Shown here piece after piece: positions 18,401 to 24,703 of a stretch of DNA of 64,000 nt. The position numbers and the translations under genes are program-made. The DNA lies in the NCBI GenBank assembly GCA_023395595.1, contig JAEWYO010000036.1, positions 1-64,000 of the forward strand, written 5' to 3'. The notes under the pieces were generated by a model. The model did no database searches and was not told the DNA's origin. It saw nothing but the letters and a program-made list of their open reading frames with translations. Source of the DNA: Bacillota bacterium (GTDB lineage Bacteria > Bacillota > Clostridia > Christensenellales > CAG-138). Numbering within the stretch: position 1 is the stretch's first letter; each line of letters starts with the position of its first letter.

Positions 18401-20061
18401 ATCTGCGTGAGGGTATCCATCAGTGCGAGCAGGTCTTCCCCGCCGCTGAAGAACATCCGGCGGTAAATCTTGTCCCAATAGCCGCGCCGCTCCTCCGGCA
18501 TGCAGCGGGAAAAGAGGCTGCCCGCAATGGTCTTGAGAGAGTTGCTGATGCGCGTCGCATGTTTTTGCGAAATTTTGTAGTCGGGATGCAGACACAGCTC
18601 GATATAATCGTCCCAGAGCGCGATGCTCTCGCTCAGCACCGCGTGCAGCGCGGGCGCAATGGCGAGCGAACCAGCACCGCGCGGGAGTTCTTTGCGATAG
18701 CGCGGGCCGGAGTTGGCGAGGATTGCGCCCATGATTTTCCCCGCGTGGCGGCGCACATCTCCGTCATGATGCATCAGCAGTTCATACAAAAAGCGCAGGG
18801 TAAGCAGCTTATGCGTGCGGGTCATATAGGTGCTGTATTCTTCAAACAGCAGCAGATACGTGCGGATGCGGCTGAGGTTTTTCTCGTCCCGCGCCTGCTC
18901 CAGCAGCGCCTCAAACGTGTCGCTCACCGAAATCGTGTGCATCAGGTGGATGTTGTTGCCAAACGCGTGGTTGCACAGCGCGCGGATGACCTCGTCCTGC
19001 GAGAGCAGTGCCGCGTCCTTCTTCTCCGCGGGCAGCAGTGCTTCCGCGCTGGGGTTCGGGTTCACGCCGTAGCTGACCAAGAACCGCTCGAAGTCATCGA
19101 GCTTTTTATACACCGTCTCGTAGCGCAGGCGCTTCTCCGGCGTCATGTCCGCAAGTTTGACAAAGATGCGGTCGCGCGATTCGGTCAGAGGGCTGACGAC
19201 GGTCTGCTCCTTGCCGTCCGCGCCGCGTTCTGCGCGCACGCGAAAATCGGCATAGATCAGGATCAGCGATTCGATCGGTAGATTTTCAAACTCCAAATCC
19301 CAGGTGGAGTGGTTCGCCGCGATGTGCGCGATATCCGGCATATTTCGCTCTTCGAGCCACTTCCAGGTGTAATAATAGTGCAGATACGGGATGCGCGGCA
19401 TGTCCTCACCGCGGCAGCCAAATTTTCCGATGTCGTGCGCCAGCGCGGCGCAGGCAGCCAGCGCGGTATCCACGGGCAATCCCGCGAGCTTTGCCTGCCG
19501 TGCTGTGTGGCACGCCACATGCCGCACACCGAAGGTATGCCCCGCCGGATCAAACGGCATGATCTCCTTGCCGATGCGTAGCAGTTCTCGATAGTTGCTC
19601 TTCCTCATCGCCTCGGCAAAGAGCACACATTGCTCCCGAACCGGGCTTGCATCCAGCTCCTCCTGAGAAACGGGCAGATAGTCCAGCAGCGGATCGAAGG
19701 ACTGCTCCCGCTCCGCGTCCATCAGGCGGGAGAGCACGGTTAAATAGAGCTTCAGCGCGCTTTTTTGCCCCTTGTTGGATCGCGGCGCGCCCGAATAAGG
19801 GTACAATCCGGCGGAGAGCGCTTCATATGCGTGCGCCAGCACCCCTTCTTCCGGCATCTCGCCCACGCGGCGAATCAACGGCTCGCACAGCGCGGCAACA
19901 GCGGCGCAGGAAACGCGCAAACCTAACATAGCGCAATAGTCCGCGTCAAACTTTGTTTTCGCCGTCCACGCACGCAATTGTTTGTTGGTTACGCCCGTGT
20001 TTTTCGACAGCTCCGCGTAGAGCGCGTCCAGCGCGCCGTTGTTCGCGGTTCGCTCGTCCAT
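15400..20061 (-). CDS. 1553-residue HD / helical-repeat / NadD-like / phosphoribosyltransferase-like fusion
   Basis: A very large multidomain cytoplasmic protein. In order: an HD hydrolase domain (AHDIGKFG near residue 209, with upstream HTFGVRH and downstream ANHSTWD); about 500 residues of alpha-helical, HEAT-like repeats; a nucleotidyltransferase domain near 890-1090 with the HxGH-type signature FFPGTFDPFSAGHKRI and the C-terminal SSTQIREYI, as in nicotinate mononucleotide adenylyltransferase NadD; a GNAT-like stretch near 1120-1240; and a phosphoribosyltransferase-like domain with PVLLVDDLLHNGYR near 1362. The start ATG at 20061 is fixed by GGAGG eight bases upstream; an in-frame extension to 20250 lacks one. 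HD (YqeK-like) plus NadD suggests NAD or nucleotide metabolism. Confidence 0.85.
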   Translation of the reverse strand: MDERTANNGALDALYAELSKNTGVTNKQLRAWTAKTKFDADYCAMLGLRVSCAAVAALCEPLIRRVGEMPEEGVLAHAYEALSAGLYPYSGAPRSNKGQKSALKLYLTVLSRLMDAEREQSFDPLLDYLPVSQEELDASPVREQCVLFAEAMRKSNYRELLRIGKEIMPFDPAGHTFGVRHVACHTARQAKLAGLPVDTALAACAALAHDIGKFGCRGEDMPRIPYLHYYYTWKWLEERNMPDIAHIAANHSTWDLEFENLPIESLILIYADFRVRAERGADGKEQTVVSPLTESRDRIFVKLADMTPEKRLRYETVYKKLDDFERFLVSYGVNPNPSAEALLPAEKKDAALLSQDEVIRALCNHAFGNNIHLMHTISVSDTFEALLEQARDEKNLSRIRTYLLLFEEYSTYMTRTHKLLTLRFLYELLMHHDGDVRRHAGKIMGAILANSGPRYRKELPRGAGSLAIAPALHAVLSESIALWDDYIELCLHPDYKISQKHATRISNSLKTIAGSLFSRCMPEERRGYWDKIYRRMFFSGGEDLLALMDTLTQIPQEVMQRAEVERMLPILGGAAASPEARVRIRALRALSAVADGDPKLLLHACESIKLQPDAEFASVWLFNRLRKRAGLSSLEEPALPVGEIYLSNLKSSITWTMKLVHIDHLCDYVHVHPEEAFHIAMHLSNLLSVSEHLPVRERAGEALVEVSAVLSVDQRNEIMVDLLRELETGQNEISGYIPPYLGRLICSVPEKEMDEGIDYLEDLLRAANTRAARAALSTLCAVLSGYATDNTARADAVYERVFGLLLTGVAHFDDSIRLTALEVICRMYFGNEGCPLDARRACLVRFGKKLLTLLGERRDGMLAFFNEAAMLNHLYRFITRCETGGGFAFDPLKPVAFFPGTFDPFSAGHKRIVEEIRAHGFEVYLAVDEFSWSKRTLAKLMRRQIVSMSAANLPDVYLFPDDIPVNLAVPEDLKNLSQLFRDRELYLVAGSDVILNASAYRQSGPGTAATYHHILFTRVEQAKPDENRRAEDLLRGRVISLSLPAYYESASSTQIREYIDKDMDIGMMVDPVVQDFIYARGLYLRMPQYKQEINELPTRRCEVRETGEEYAATYRDDAGELRARIRSRSVSVTDLYDVLGDLRGATETVRRLASGRILWIEETSGTGEPLRALLCDLLARSLIREHTFALYRCAEETEREVASQLGFLPVPDESALLYADMRAPLVLLEDTLQCIKEPFASDEAVRAAVESTRPALRKSICAMFPGTLLLSFDMDAINDGLIEKVRALNGVSNVPPTQKTLGRAMCVPYGKILAETIVPNTVTKALHADKVFHANESGFDIEESPGYSQLSNQVKTIKSFRRPVLLVDDLLHNGYRWEKLDPLFRGQGVEVERILVGILSGRGLDLMREQKRNVDCEYFIPNMRYWFTESLLYPFIGGDSVSGGIVERDYPPSINLILPYQYPKYLHGAPPPAVRHYSRVALGNTLTILSVLEDRYLKLQGTGLTLRRLGEALVRPRLPDKGAHMQYDLNVVASAFLKDDIRQMRRISNAEDV

Positions 20062-20310
20062 AGCCAAATCCTCCGTCCAGTGAAACAATCTTCTTGCGGA
20101 TTCTTGTGTCTCACTGGTTCTTTGATTGTATCTCTGTATTGCGATTGTATAGATAGGAAGCAATCTTGAAAAATTTTCTGATACCTTTATTTTAATCAGA
20201 TTTCGTTCGCCTGTCGAGCGAAAAGAGAGAATATTGTGCGCGTGCCGCACCCCCGCTCAGCAAAAAAGTGCATTGTCACAACGTGTTTGCATTCGCTGTG
20301 TTTCGCCCAC

Positions 20311-20358
20311 TTGACAAAAACGCGAATCGGTGTAAACATATGAGAGTAATTCTCATAT
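20311..20358 (+). promoter_or_regulatory. Promoter and Fur/Zur-type box of the zinc operon
   Basis: TTGACA at 20311-20316 is followed 16 bases later by TAAACA. Overlapping the -10 and start region is the palindrome ATATGAGA-GTAAT-TCTCATAT (20338-20358), which fits the 7-1-7 architecture of Fur-family operators. It should bind the Fur-family regulator encoded next. The rest of 20062-20310 shows no gene. Confidence 0.72.
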
Positions 20359-20425
20359 TTGGTTTTCGTTCGATGTAAAATTCGGATGTGAACCAAACGG
20401 GAAAACCATTCAGGAGGCAATCGCT

Positions 20426-20845
20426 TTGGCGGAATACGAAACAAAACAACGGCGGATTCTGCTGGACTATCTCAAGGCACATCCCGACCGGGGTTTTTCG
20501 GTGGAAGAGCTTTACGATGGGCTTTGTACCGAACACGCGGCGGACATTGTGCCCGGCAAAAGCACGCTCTATCGGCTGATTGCGCGGCTGGTGTCCGAAG
20601 GCCTCGTCAAGCGCTTTGCCGCGGGTCAGGGTAGACAGTTTGCCTATCAAATCGTTGCGTGCGATGCGTGTGACGCGCACCTGCACCTCAAATGCACCAC
20701 ATGCGGCAGCCTCTATCACATGGATCACGCGGTGAGCGAGCAAATCATGCGAGAGGTGCTCAGCAGAAGCGATTTTTCGCTGGACGAAAAAGAGACCGTG
20801 CTATTTGGCGTGTGTAAGGGCTGCAAGCTCCGGCAAAGGAAATGA
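20426..20845 (+). CDS. Fur-family transcriptional regulator, probably Zur
   Basis: A 139-residue Fur-family repressor. The winged helix lies in the first 80 residues (recognition block GKSTLYRLIARLVSEG), and the metal-binding half carries CDACDAHLHLKC, CTTCG and CKGCK, giving structural-zinc CxxC pairs plus His ligands. The start is TTG at 20426, supported by AGGAGG ten bases upstream. It heads the operon that contains znuA, znuC and znuB, so it is most likely a zinc sensor that represses its own operon through the palindrome at 20338-20358. A Fur or PerR identity cannot be excluded from sequence alone. Confidence 0.88.
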   Translation: MAEYETKQRRILLDYLKAHPDRGFSVEELYDGLCTEHAADIVPGKSTLYRLIARLVSEGLVKRFAAGQGRQFAYQIVACDACDAHLHLKCTTCGSLYHMDHAVSEQIMREVLSRSDFSLDEKETVLFGVCKGCKLRQRK

Positions 20846-21165
20846 GGACGCGATTGAATCTCTCTTCCTCAAAAACACATCGTGCGCTGGCGTTCTTCCT
20901 CGTTCTTTTGTTTGGATTTTCTCTGTTGCTTGGCGCGGCGTTTGTGCTTGCCGAGCTGCATCATTCTTGCACGGGCGAGGATTGCAAAGTCTGCGCGGCG
21001 GTTGCGCACACAGTGTCGTTTCTCAAGGCGGAGACCGCCTCGTTCACCTTGTCGGGGTTGCTTGCCGTTTGGCTCTTAGCTGTGACGTTTGCGAGAGAAT
21101 TCCCCAAGCAGGCGCTTGCAGAGACCTTTTCGCTCGTAACCCTCAAGGTGAAGCTGTCCGATTGA
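20842..21165 (+). CDS. Small His/Cys-rich membrane protein of the zinc operon
   Basis: A 107-residue protein of unknown function. It has an N-terminal hydrophobic helix (about residues 15-36), then the motif HHSCTGEDCKVC (about 41-52) that would face outside or the membrane surface, and a second hydrophobic segment near 67-82. The clustered His and Cys residues are well placed to bind zinc. Its ATG overlaps the regulator stop (ATGA) and znuA follows 62 bases later, so it is co-transcribed with zinc uptake genes. A role in zinc capture or sensing at the membrane is inferred. Confidence 0.75.
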   Translation: MRTRLNLSSSKTHRALAFFLVLLFGFSLLLGAAFVLAELHHSCTGEDCKVCAAVAHTVSFLKAETASFTLSGLLAVWLLAVTFAREFPKQALAETFSLVTLKVKLSD

Positions 21166-21227
21166 GTTTGGGCAAAAACCGTTTCCCTGTTACCCAAACT
21201 TTGAACCATTTGGAGGTATCCTTTCCT

Positions 21228-22193
21228 ATGAAACTTAAAAAAATTGCAGCGTTCGCGCTGATTCTCATTCTTGCCCTGTCCGTTCTGTCTGCCTGCGCGC
21301 CGCAAGAAGCAGACGCAACGAAGAACGGTATTTCCATCGTTTCCACAGTGTTCCCTTCCTATGATTTTGCCCGCCAGATCACGGCGGGAACCAACGCAAA
21401 CGTCTCGCTCCTGCTGCAGCCCGGCGAAGAGGTCCATTCCTTTGACCCGACCAGTCAGGACATCATCCGCGTACAGAGCGCCGATCTCTTCCTCTATGTT
21501 GGCGGAGAAAACGACACCTGGGTGGAGGGCGTTCTCGGCGGACTTGATAAGAGCGTGAACACGTTCCGTATGATGGACTATGTCACGCTCTACGATGAAG
21601 AACTCGTCGAGGGTATGCAACCGGAGGCGGAAGACCCCGCAGCGACTGCAACTGCCGACGCGCACGAATGGGACGAACACGTCTGGACCGCGCCGGTGAA
21701 CGCGATTGCCATCGTCAAGGCGATGACCGCGGAGCTCACCGCAATCGATCCCGACAACGCAGCGGCGTATCAGGCCAATTCGGACGCATATATCAAGCAA
21801 CTTGAGGCGCTGGATAAGTCCTTCCGGGACGTGGTGGACAGCGCAAGCCGCAAGACGGTCGTGTTTGCAGATCGATTCCCCGTGCGCTATTTCGTCGAAG
21901 AATTCGGGCTAAAATACTATGCGGCGTTCCCCGGCTGTTCCGCCGAGACAGAGCCTTCCGCCGCGACGGTCGCCTCGCTGATTGACCACGTCAAGGCGGA
22001 GAAAATCCCCGTCGTATTCTATATCGAGATGTCCAACCAACAGATGGCAAACACTGTTGCGGAAGCGACAGGCGCGCAGCCCATGCTCTTCCACACCTGC
22101 CACAACGTGACAAAGGCGGAGTTTGAGAGCGGAGCCACCTATCTTTCACTGATGCAAAACAACGTCCTCGCGCTCATCGCAGCGCTGAACTAA
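21228..22193 (+). CDS. znuA: Zinc ABC transporter substrate-binding lipoprotein
   Basis: A 321-residue cluster A-I solute-binding lipoprotein. A signal peptide ends in the lipobox LSAC near residue 22. Metal ligands of the family are visible: the His in GEEVHSFDPTSQD, the His in DEHVWTAP, and the later block DRFPVRYFVEEFGLKYYAAF. A short acidic and His-poor loop replaces the long His-rich loop of many ZnuA proteins (EAEDPAATATADAHEW). GGAGG lies eleven bases before the ATG. Zinc rather than manganese is inferred from the Fur-type regulator and the ZnuC/ZnuB partners, so a manganese role remains possible. Confidence 0.9.
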   Translation: MKLKKIAAFALILILALSVLSACAPQEADATKNGISIVSTVFPSYDFARQITAGTNANVSLLLQPGEEVHSFDPTSQDIIRVQSADLFLYVGGENDTWVEGVLGGLDKSVNTFRMMDYVTLYDEELVEGMQPEAEDPAATATADAHEWDEHVWTAPVNAIAIVKAMTAELTAIDPDNAAAYQANSDAYIKQLEALDKSFRDVVDSASRKTVVFADRFPVRYFVEEFGLKYYAAFPGCSAETEPSAATVASLIDHVKAEKIPVVFYIEMSNQQMANTVAEATGAQPMLFHTCHNVTKAEFESGATYLSLMQNNVLALIAALN

Positions 22194-22272
22194 AACAAGC
22201 AATCTGCTCCGCCTCCGTTTGCCGGAAACGCGAATGGAGGCGAAGGCACCCAACGGGAGGCAGTATCGCCAA

Positions 22273-22980
22273 ATGTCATTGATTCAGGTTACAAACGCCG
22301 CGTTTCGATACGACGGCAAAGAGGTGGTCAGCGGGCTGAATTTCAGCGTAAATGACTGCGACTATCTCTGCATCGTCGGCGAAAACGGCTCCGGTAAGAG
22401 CACGCTCGTCAAGGGTTTGCTCGGTTTAAAAACGCCGCACAGCGGAACCATCACACTCGGCGAAGGCCTCACCGCGCGCCAGATCGGCTACCTGCCGCAG
22501 CAGAAGGAGAGCCAGCGCGACTTTCCCGCCAGCGTGCAGGAGGTCGTGCTCTCCGGCACACTCAATTCGCTCGGGTTTCGCCCGTTTTACACACGCACGC
22601 AGAAAAAGAATGCCTTGTTGCAGTTGGAGCGCGTAGGCCTGCTGCCGCAAAAGAACGCGGCGTATAGCGAGCTCTCCGGCGGGCAGCAGCAGCGCGTGCT
22701 GCTTGCGCGCGCGCTCGCCGCCACGCAAAAATTACTGATTCTTGACGAACCCATCGCGAGCCTCGACCCCGTTGCGGCAGCCGAGATGTATCGTCTGATC
22801 GAGGAGATCAACCGCAACCACGGCGTGACCGTCGTCATGGTGTCGCATGACCCGCACGCGGCGGCGCACGAGGCGAGCAGCGTGCTGCATCTAGACAACC
22901 GGCAACTTTTCTACGGTTCTTCGGCGGACTATCGCAAAAGCGACATTGGAAAACGGTTTTTAGGCGGTGAAGGCAGATGA
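22273..22980 (+). CDS. znuC: Zinc ABC transporter ATP-binding protein
   Basis: A 235-residue ABC ATPase that powers metal uptake with ZnuA and ZnuB. Walker A is GENGSGKST, the signature is LSGGQQQR, Walker B is LLILDEP and the switch His is in VSHD. The ATG at 22273 is used because the protein then begins like its homologues (MSLIQVTNAAFRYDGK) and GGGAGG lies twelve bases upstream; an in-frame ATG at 22219 has no good site. Its stop overlaps the znuB start (ATGA). Confidence 0.93.
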   Translation: MSLIQVTNAAFRYDGKEVVSGLNFSVNDCDYLCIVGENGSGKSTLVKGLLGLKTPHSGTITLGEGLTARQIGYLPQQKESQRDFPASVQEVVLSGTLNSLGFRPFYTRTQKKNALLQLERVGLLPQKNAAYSELSGGQQQRVLLARALAATQKLLILDEPIASLDPVAAAEMYRLIEEINRNHGVTVVMVSHDPHAAAHEASSVLHLDNRQLFYGSSADYRKSDIGKRFLGGEGR

Positions 22981-23807
22981 TCGATGTGATTCGCGAAATG
23001 CTATCCTATCCGTTTCTGGTGCGCGCGCTCACGGTCGGGCTGCTGGTTGCGCTCTGCGCGTCGCTGCTGGGTGTGAGCCTCGTGCTCAAGCGCTTTTCGA
23101 TGATTGGCGACGGGCTTTCGCACGTTGGCTTCGGCGCGCTCGCCATCGCGTCTGTCGCGGGAATTGCGCCGCTGTATCTTGCAATCCCGGTCTGCATTGC
23201 AGCGTCTTTTTTGCTGCTTCGCATGAGCGAGAGCACGCGCATCAAGGGTGACGCTGCCATCGCAATGCTTTCCGCCGGCGCGCTCGCCATCGGCGTGATG
23301 GTTGTCTCCATGACCACGGGCATGAATACCGACGTGTATAACTACATGTTCGGCAGCATCCTCTCGCTCTCCTCTGCGGATGCAACGCTTTCCATCGTGC
23401 TCAGCGGCGTGGTGCTGGTGCTGTTTGTGCTGTTTTATCCGCGCCTCTTTGCGGTCACGTTTGACGAATCCTTCTCCCGCGCAACGGGCATCCCCACCCG
23501 CGCGTACAACGCGGCTCTCGCGACATTGGCCTCCATCACGGTCGTGCTCGGCATGCGGATGATGGGCGCGCTGCTGATCTCCAGTCTGATCATTTTCCCC
23601 GTGCTGACGGCGATGCGCATCGGCAAACGGTACCTCACCGTGACGCTGCTCTCCGCCGGGGTTGCGATTGCGGGCTTCCTTCTTGGCATGCTGGTGAGCT
23701 ATGTTTACGAAGCGCCAAGCGGCGCCAGCATCGTCTGCGTCAATATCGTCCTGTTCGTCTTGTTCGCGATTGCGGGCGCAATTAAGAACGCGATCACAAA
23801 AAAGTAA
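22977..23807 (+). CDS. znuB: Zinc ABC transporter permease
   Basis: A 276-residue polytopic membrane protein of the ABC-3 family with eight or nine predicted membrane segments. The block SLVLKRFSMIGDGLSHVGFGALA near residue 35 (coupling region, quoted in part) and the later GMRMMGALLISSLIIFP are characteristic of ZnuB/MntB permeases. It is coupled to znuC by the ATGA overlap and closes the operon, which ends at the hairpin 16 bases later. Confidence 0.93.
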   Translation: MIDVIREMLSYPFLVRALTVGLLVALCASLLGVSLVLKRFSMIGDGLSHVGFGALAIASVAGIAPLYLAIPVCIAASFLLLRMSESTRIKGDAAIAMLSAGALAIGVMVVSMTTGMNTDVYNYMFGSILSLSSADATLSIVLSGVVLVLFVLFYPRLFAVTFDESFSRATGIPTRAYNAALATLASITVVLGMRMMGALLISSLIIFPVLTAMRIGKRYLTVTLLSAGVAIAGFLLGMLVSYVYEAPSGASIVCVNIVLFVLFAIAGAIKNAITKK

Positions 23808-23822
23808 ACCTTCCGGTTACAC

Positions 23823-23859
23823 AAAAGCACGCAGGCTGATTTGCCCGCGTGCTTTTTTT
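23823..23859 (+). terminator. Terminator of the zinc operon
   Basis: AAAGCACGC pairs with GCGTGCTTT, extended internally by GC/GC, around a TGATTT loop, then seven T residues. It separates znuB from the 38-bp tandem repeats. Confidence 0.93.
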
Positions 23860-23872
23860 GTGTTTTGTAATT

Positions 23873-24024
23873 ACAGCCGCTTTGCAACCAGCCCGTGTCG
23901 GTTCTGATTTACAGCCGCTTTGCAACAAGCCCGTGCCGGTTCTGATTTACAGCCGCTTTGCAACCAGCCCGTGTCGGTTCTGATTTATAGCCGCTTTGCA
24001 ACCAGCCCGTGCCGGTTGCAGTAG
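23873..24024 (-). repeat. Four 38-bp tandem repeats of a gene 3' end
   Basis: Units begin at 23873, 23911, 23949 and 23987, an exact 38-base period. The last unit is the 3' end of the HTH-desulfoferrodoxin gene (codons for NRHGLVAKRL); the TAA stop sits at the junction and recurs in the other units. The three extra units fill the space between that stop and the znuB terminator. Units differ at a few positions (T/C and A/C changes), so they are diverged copies. Confidence 0.93.
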
Positions 24025-24569
24025 GCATAGAGCATGCCCCGCCCGCGCACGGGAAAGCGCGCGGAGGCGTCCTGCTCCGGATAGAGTTTGATCATCTGCA
24101 TGCGATCCGCTAGCACCAGCGCAAAAAACGAGATGAAGTGTGTTTTCTCCATCGGATGCTGCATGCTCACGAACAAGTCGCCTTCTATGGTCTGCGTCGT
24201 GATTGTGTGCTCGTCCTCGTCCTTCTCCGCCTCCAGCGGCGGGAGTTGCACACCGCAGCAGCTAAACGCGCCTTCGCCCGCCGAAAAGATCACATTTCCG
24301 CAGACCGGGCAAACATAAAACTTACTGCGGAGCATGTTCCCGTGGCGGTTGGTATTCTGTACGCATTCGCCGGAGAACAGCTCCGCCAGCGACACGCCAA
24401 GCGTCTTTGCCAACGGCTCGATGAGGCTGATGTCCGGCAATCCCCTGCCGGATTCCCATTTGGAGACGGCCTTGTCGCTGACCATCAACTTTTCCGCAAG
24501 CTGCTTTTGCGTATATCCTTTTTTCTCACGCAGGAGCTTGATCGTGCTCCCCGTAACATAATTGTTCAT
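23985..24569 (-). CDS. XRE helix-turn-helix protein fused to a desulfoferrodoxin-like domain
   Basis: A 194-residue fusion. Residues 1-65 are an XRE/Cro-type HTH (KKGYTQKQLAEKLMVSDKAV). Residues about 85-194 resemble a whole desulfoferrodoxin: a desulforedoxin-type centre with C87, C90, C104 and C105 (YVCPVCGN, SCCG), and a superoxide-reductase-type site with H121, H138 and H144 (HPMEKTH) and the C-x2-H pair C184/H187 (YCNRHG). The ATG at 24569 is preferred over the in-frame ATG at 24599 because GGAG lies eight bases upstream. It probably senses superoxide, oxygen or iron state and regulates transcription; enzyme activity is also possible. Stop codon lies in the tandem repeat. Confidence 0.85.
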   Translation of the reverse strand: MNNYVTGSTIKLLREKKGYTQKQLAEKLMVSDKAVSKWESGRGLPDISLIEPLAKTLGVSLAELFSGECVQNTNRHGNMLRSKFYVCPVCGNVIFSAGEGAFSCCGVQLPPLEAEKDEDEHTITTQTIEGDLFVSMQHPMEKTHFISFFALVLADRMQMIKLYPEQDASARFPVRGRGMLYAYCNRHGLVAKRL

Positions 24570-24600
24570 TTGGTTTTCTCCATTCGGTTCGGTTGCCATC

Positions 24601-24662
24601 GGTTCCTACCGGAACCACGCTCAGGTTGAGTTAAGCATAGCACCCAAAGGATCAACGGACAA
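24601..24662 (-). promoter_or_regulatory. Promoter and palindromic operator of the HTH-desulfoferrodoxin gene
   Basis: On the minus strand TTGTCC (24657-24662) and TATGCT (24634-24639) are 17 bases apart. Downstream of the expected start lies the palindrome GGTTCC-TACC-GGAACC (24601-24616), a candidate site for autoregulation. Confidence 0.5.
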
Positions 24663-24703
24663 CCTACGAAACGTGGAGATCGGAGTTATTTATATTTCGA
24701 GTA

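Noticed and set aside
20062..20250. N-terminal extension of the giant protein
   Set aside because: GGAGG eight bases before ATG 20061 fixes the start, and the upstream codons are AT-rich intergenic sequence.
23873..24024. CRISPR-like or REP array between znuB and the HTH gene
   Set aside because: The 38-base units are back to back, code the C-terminal residues of the neighbouring gene and contain no spacer.
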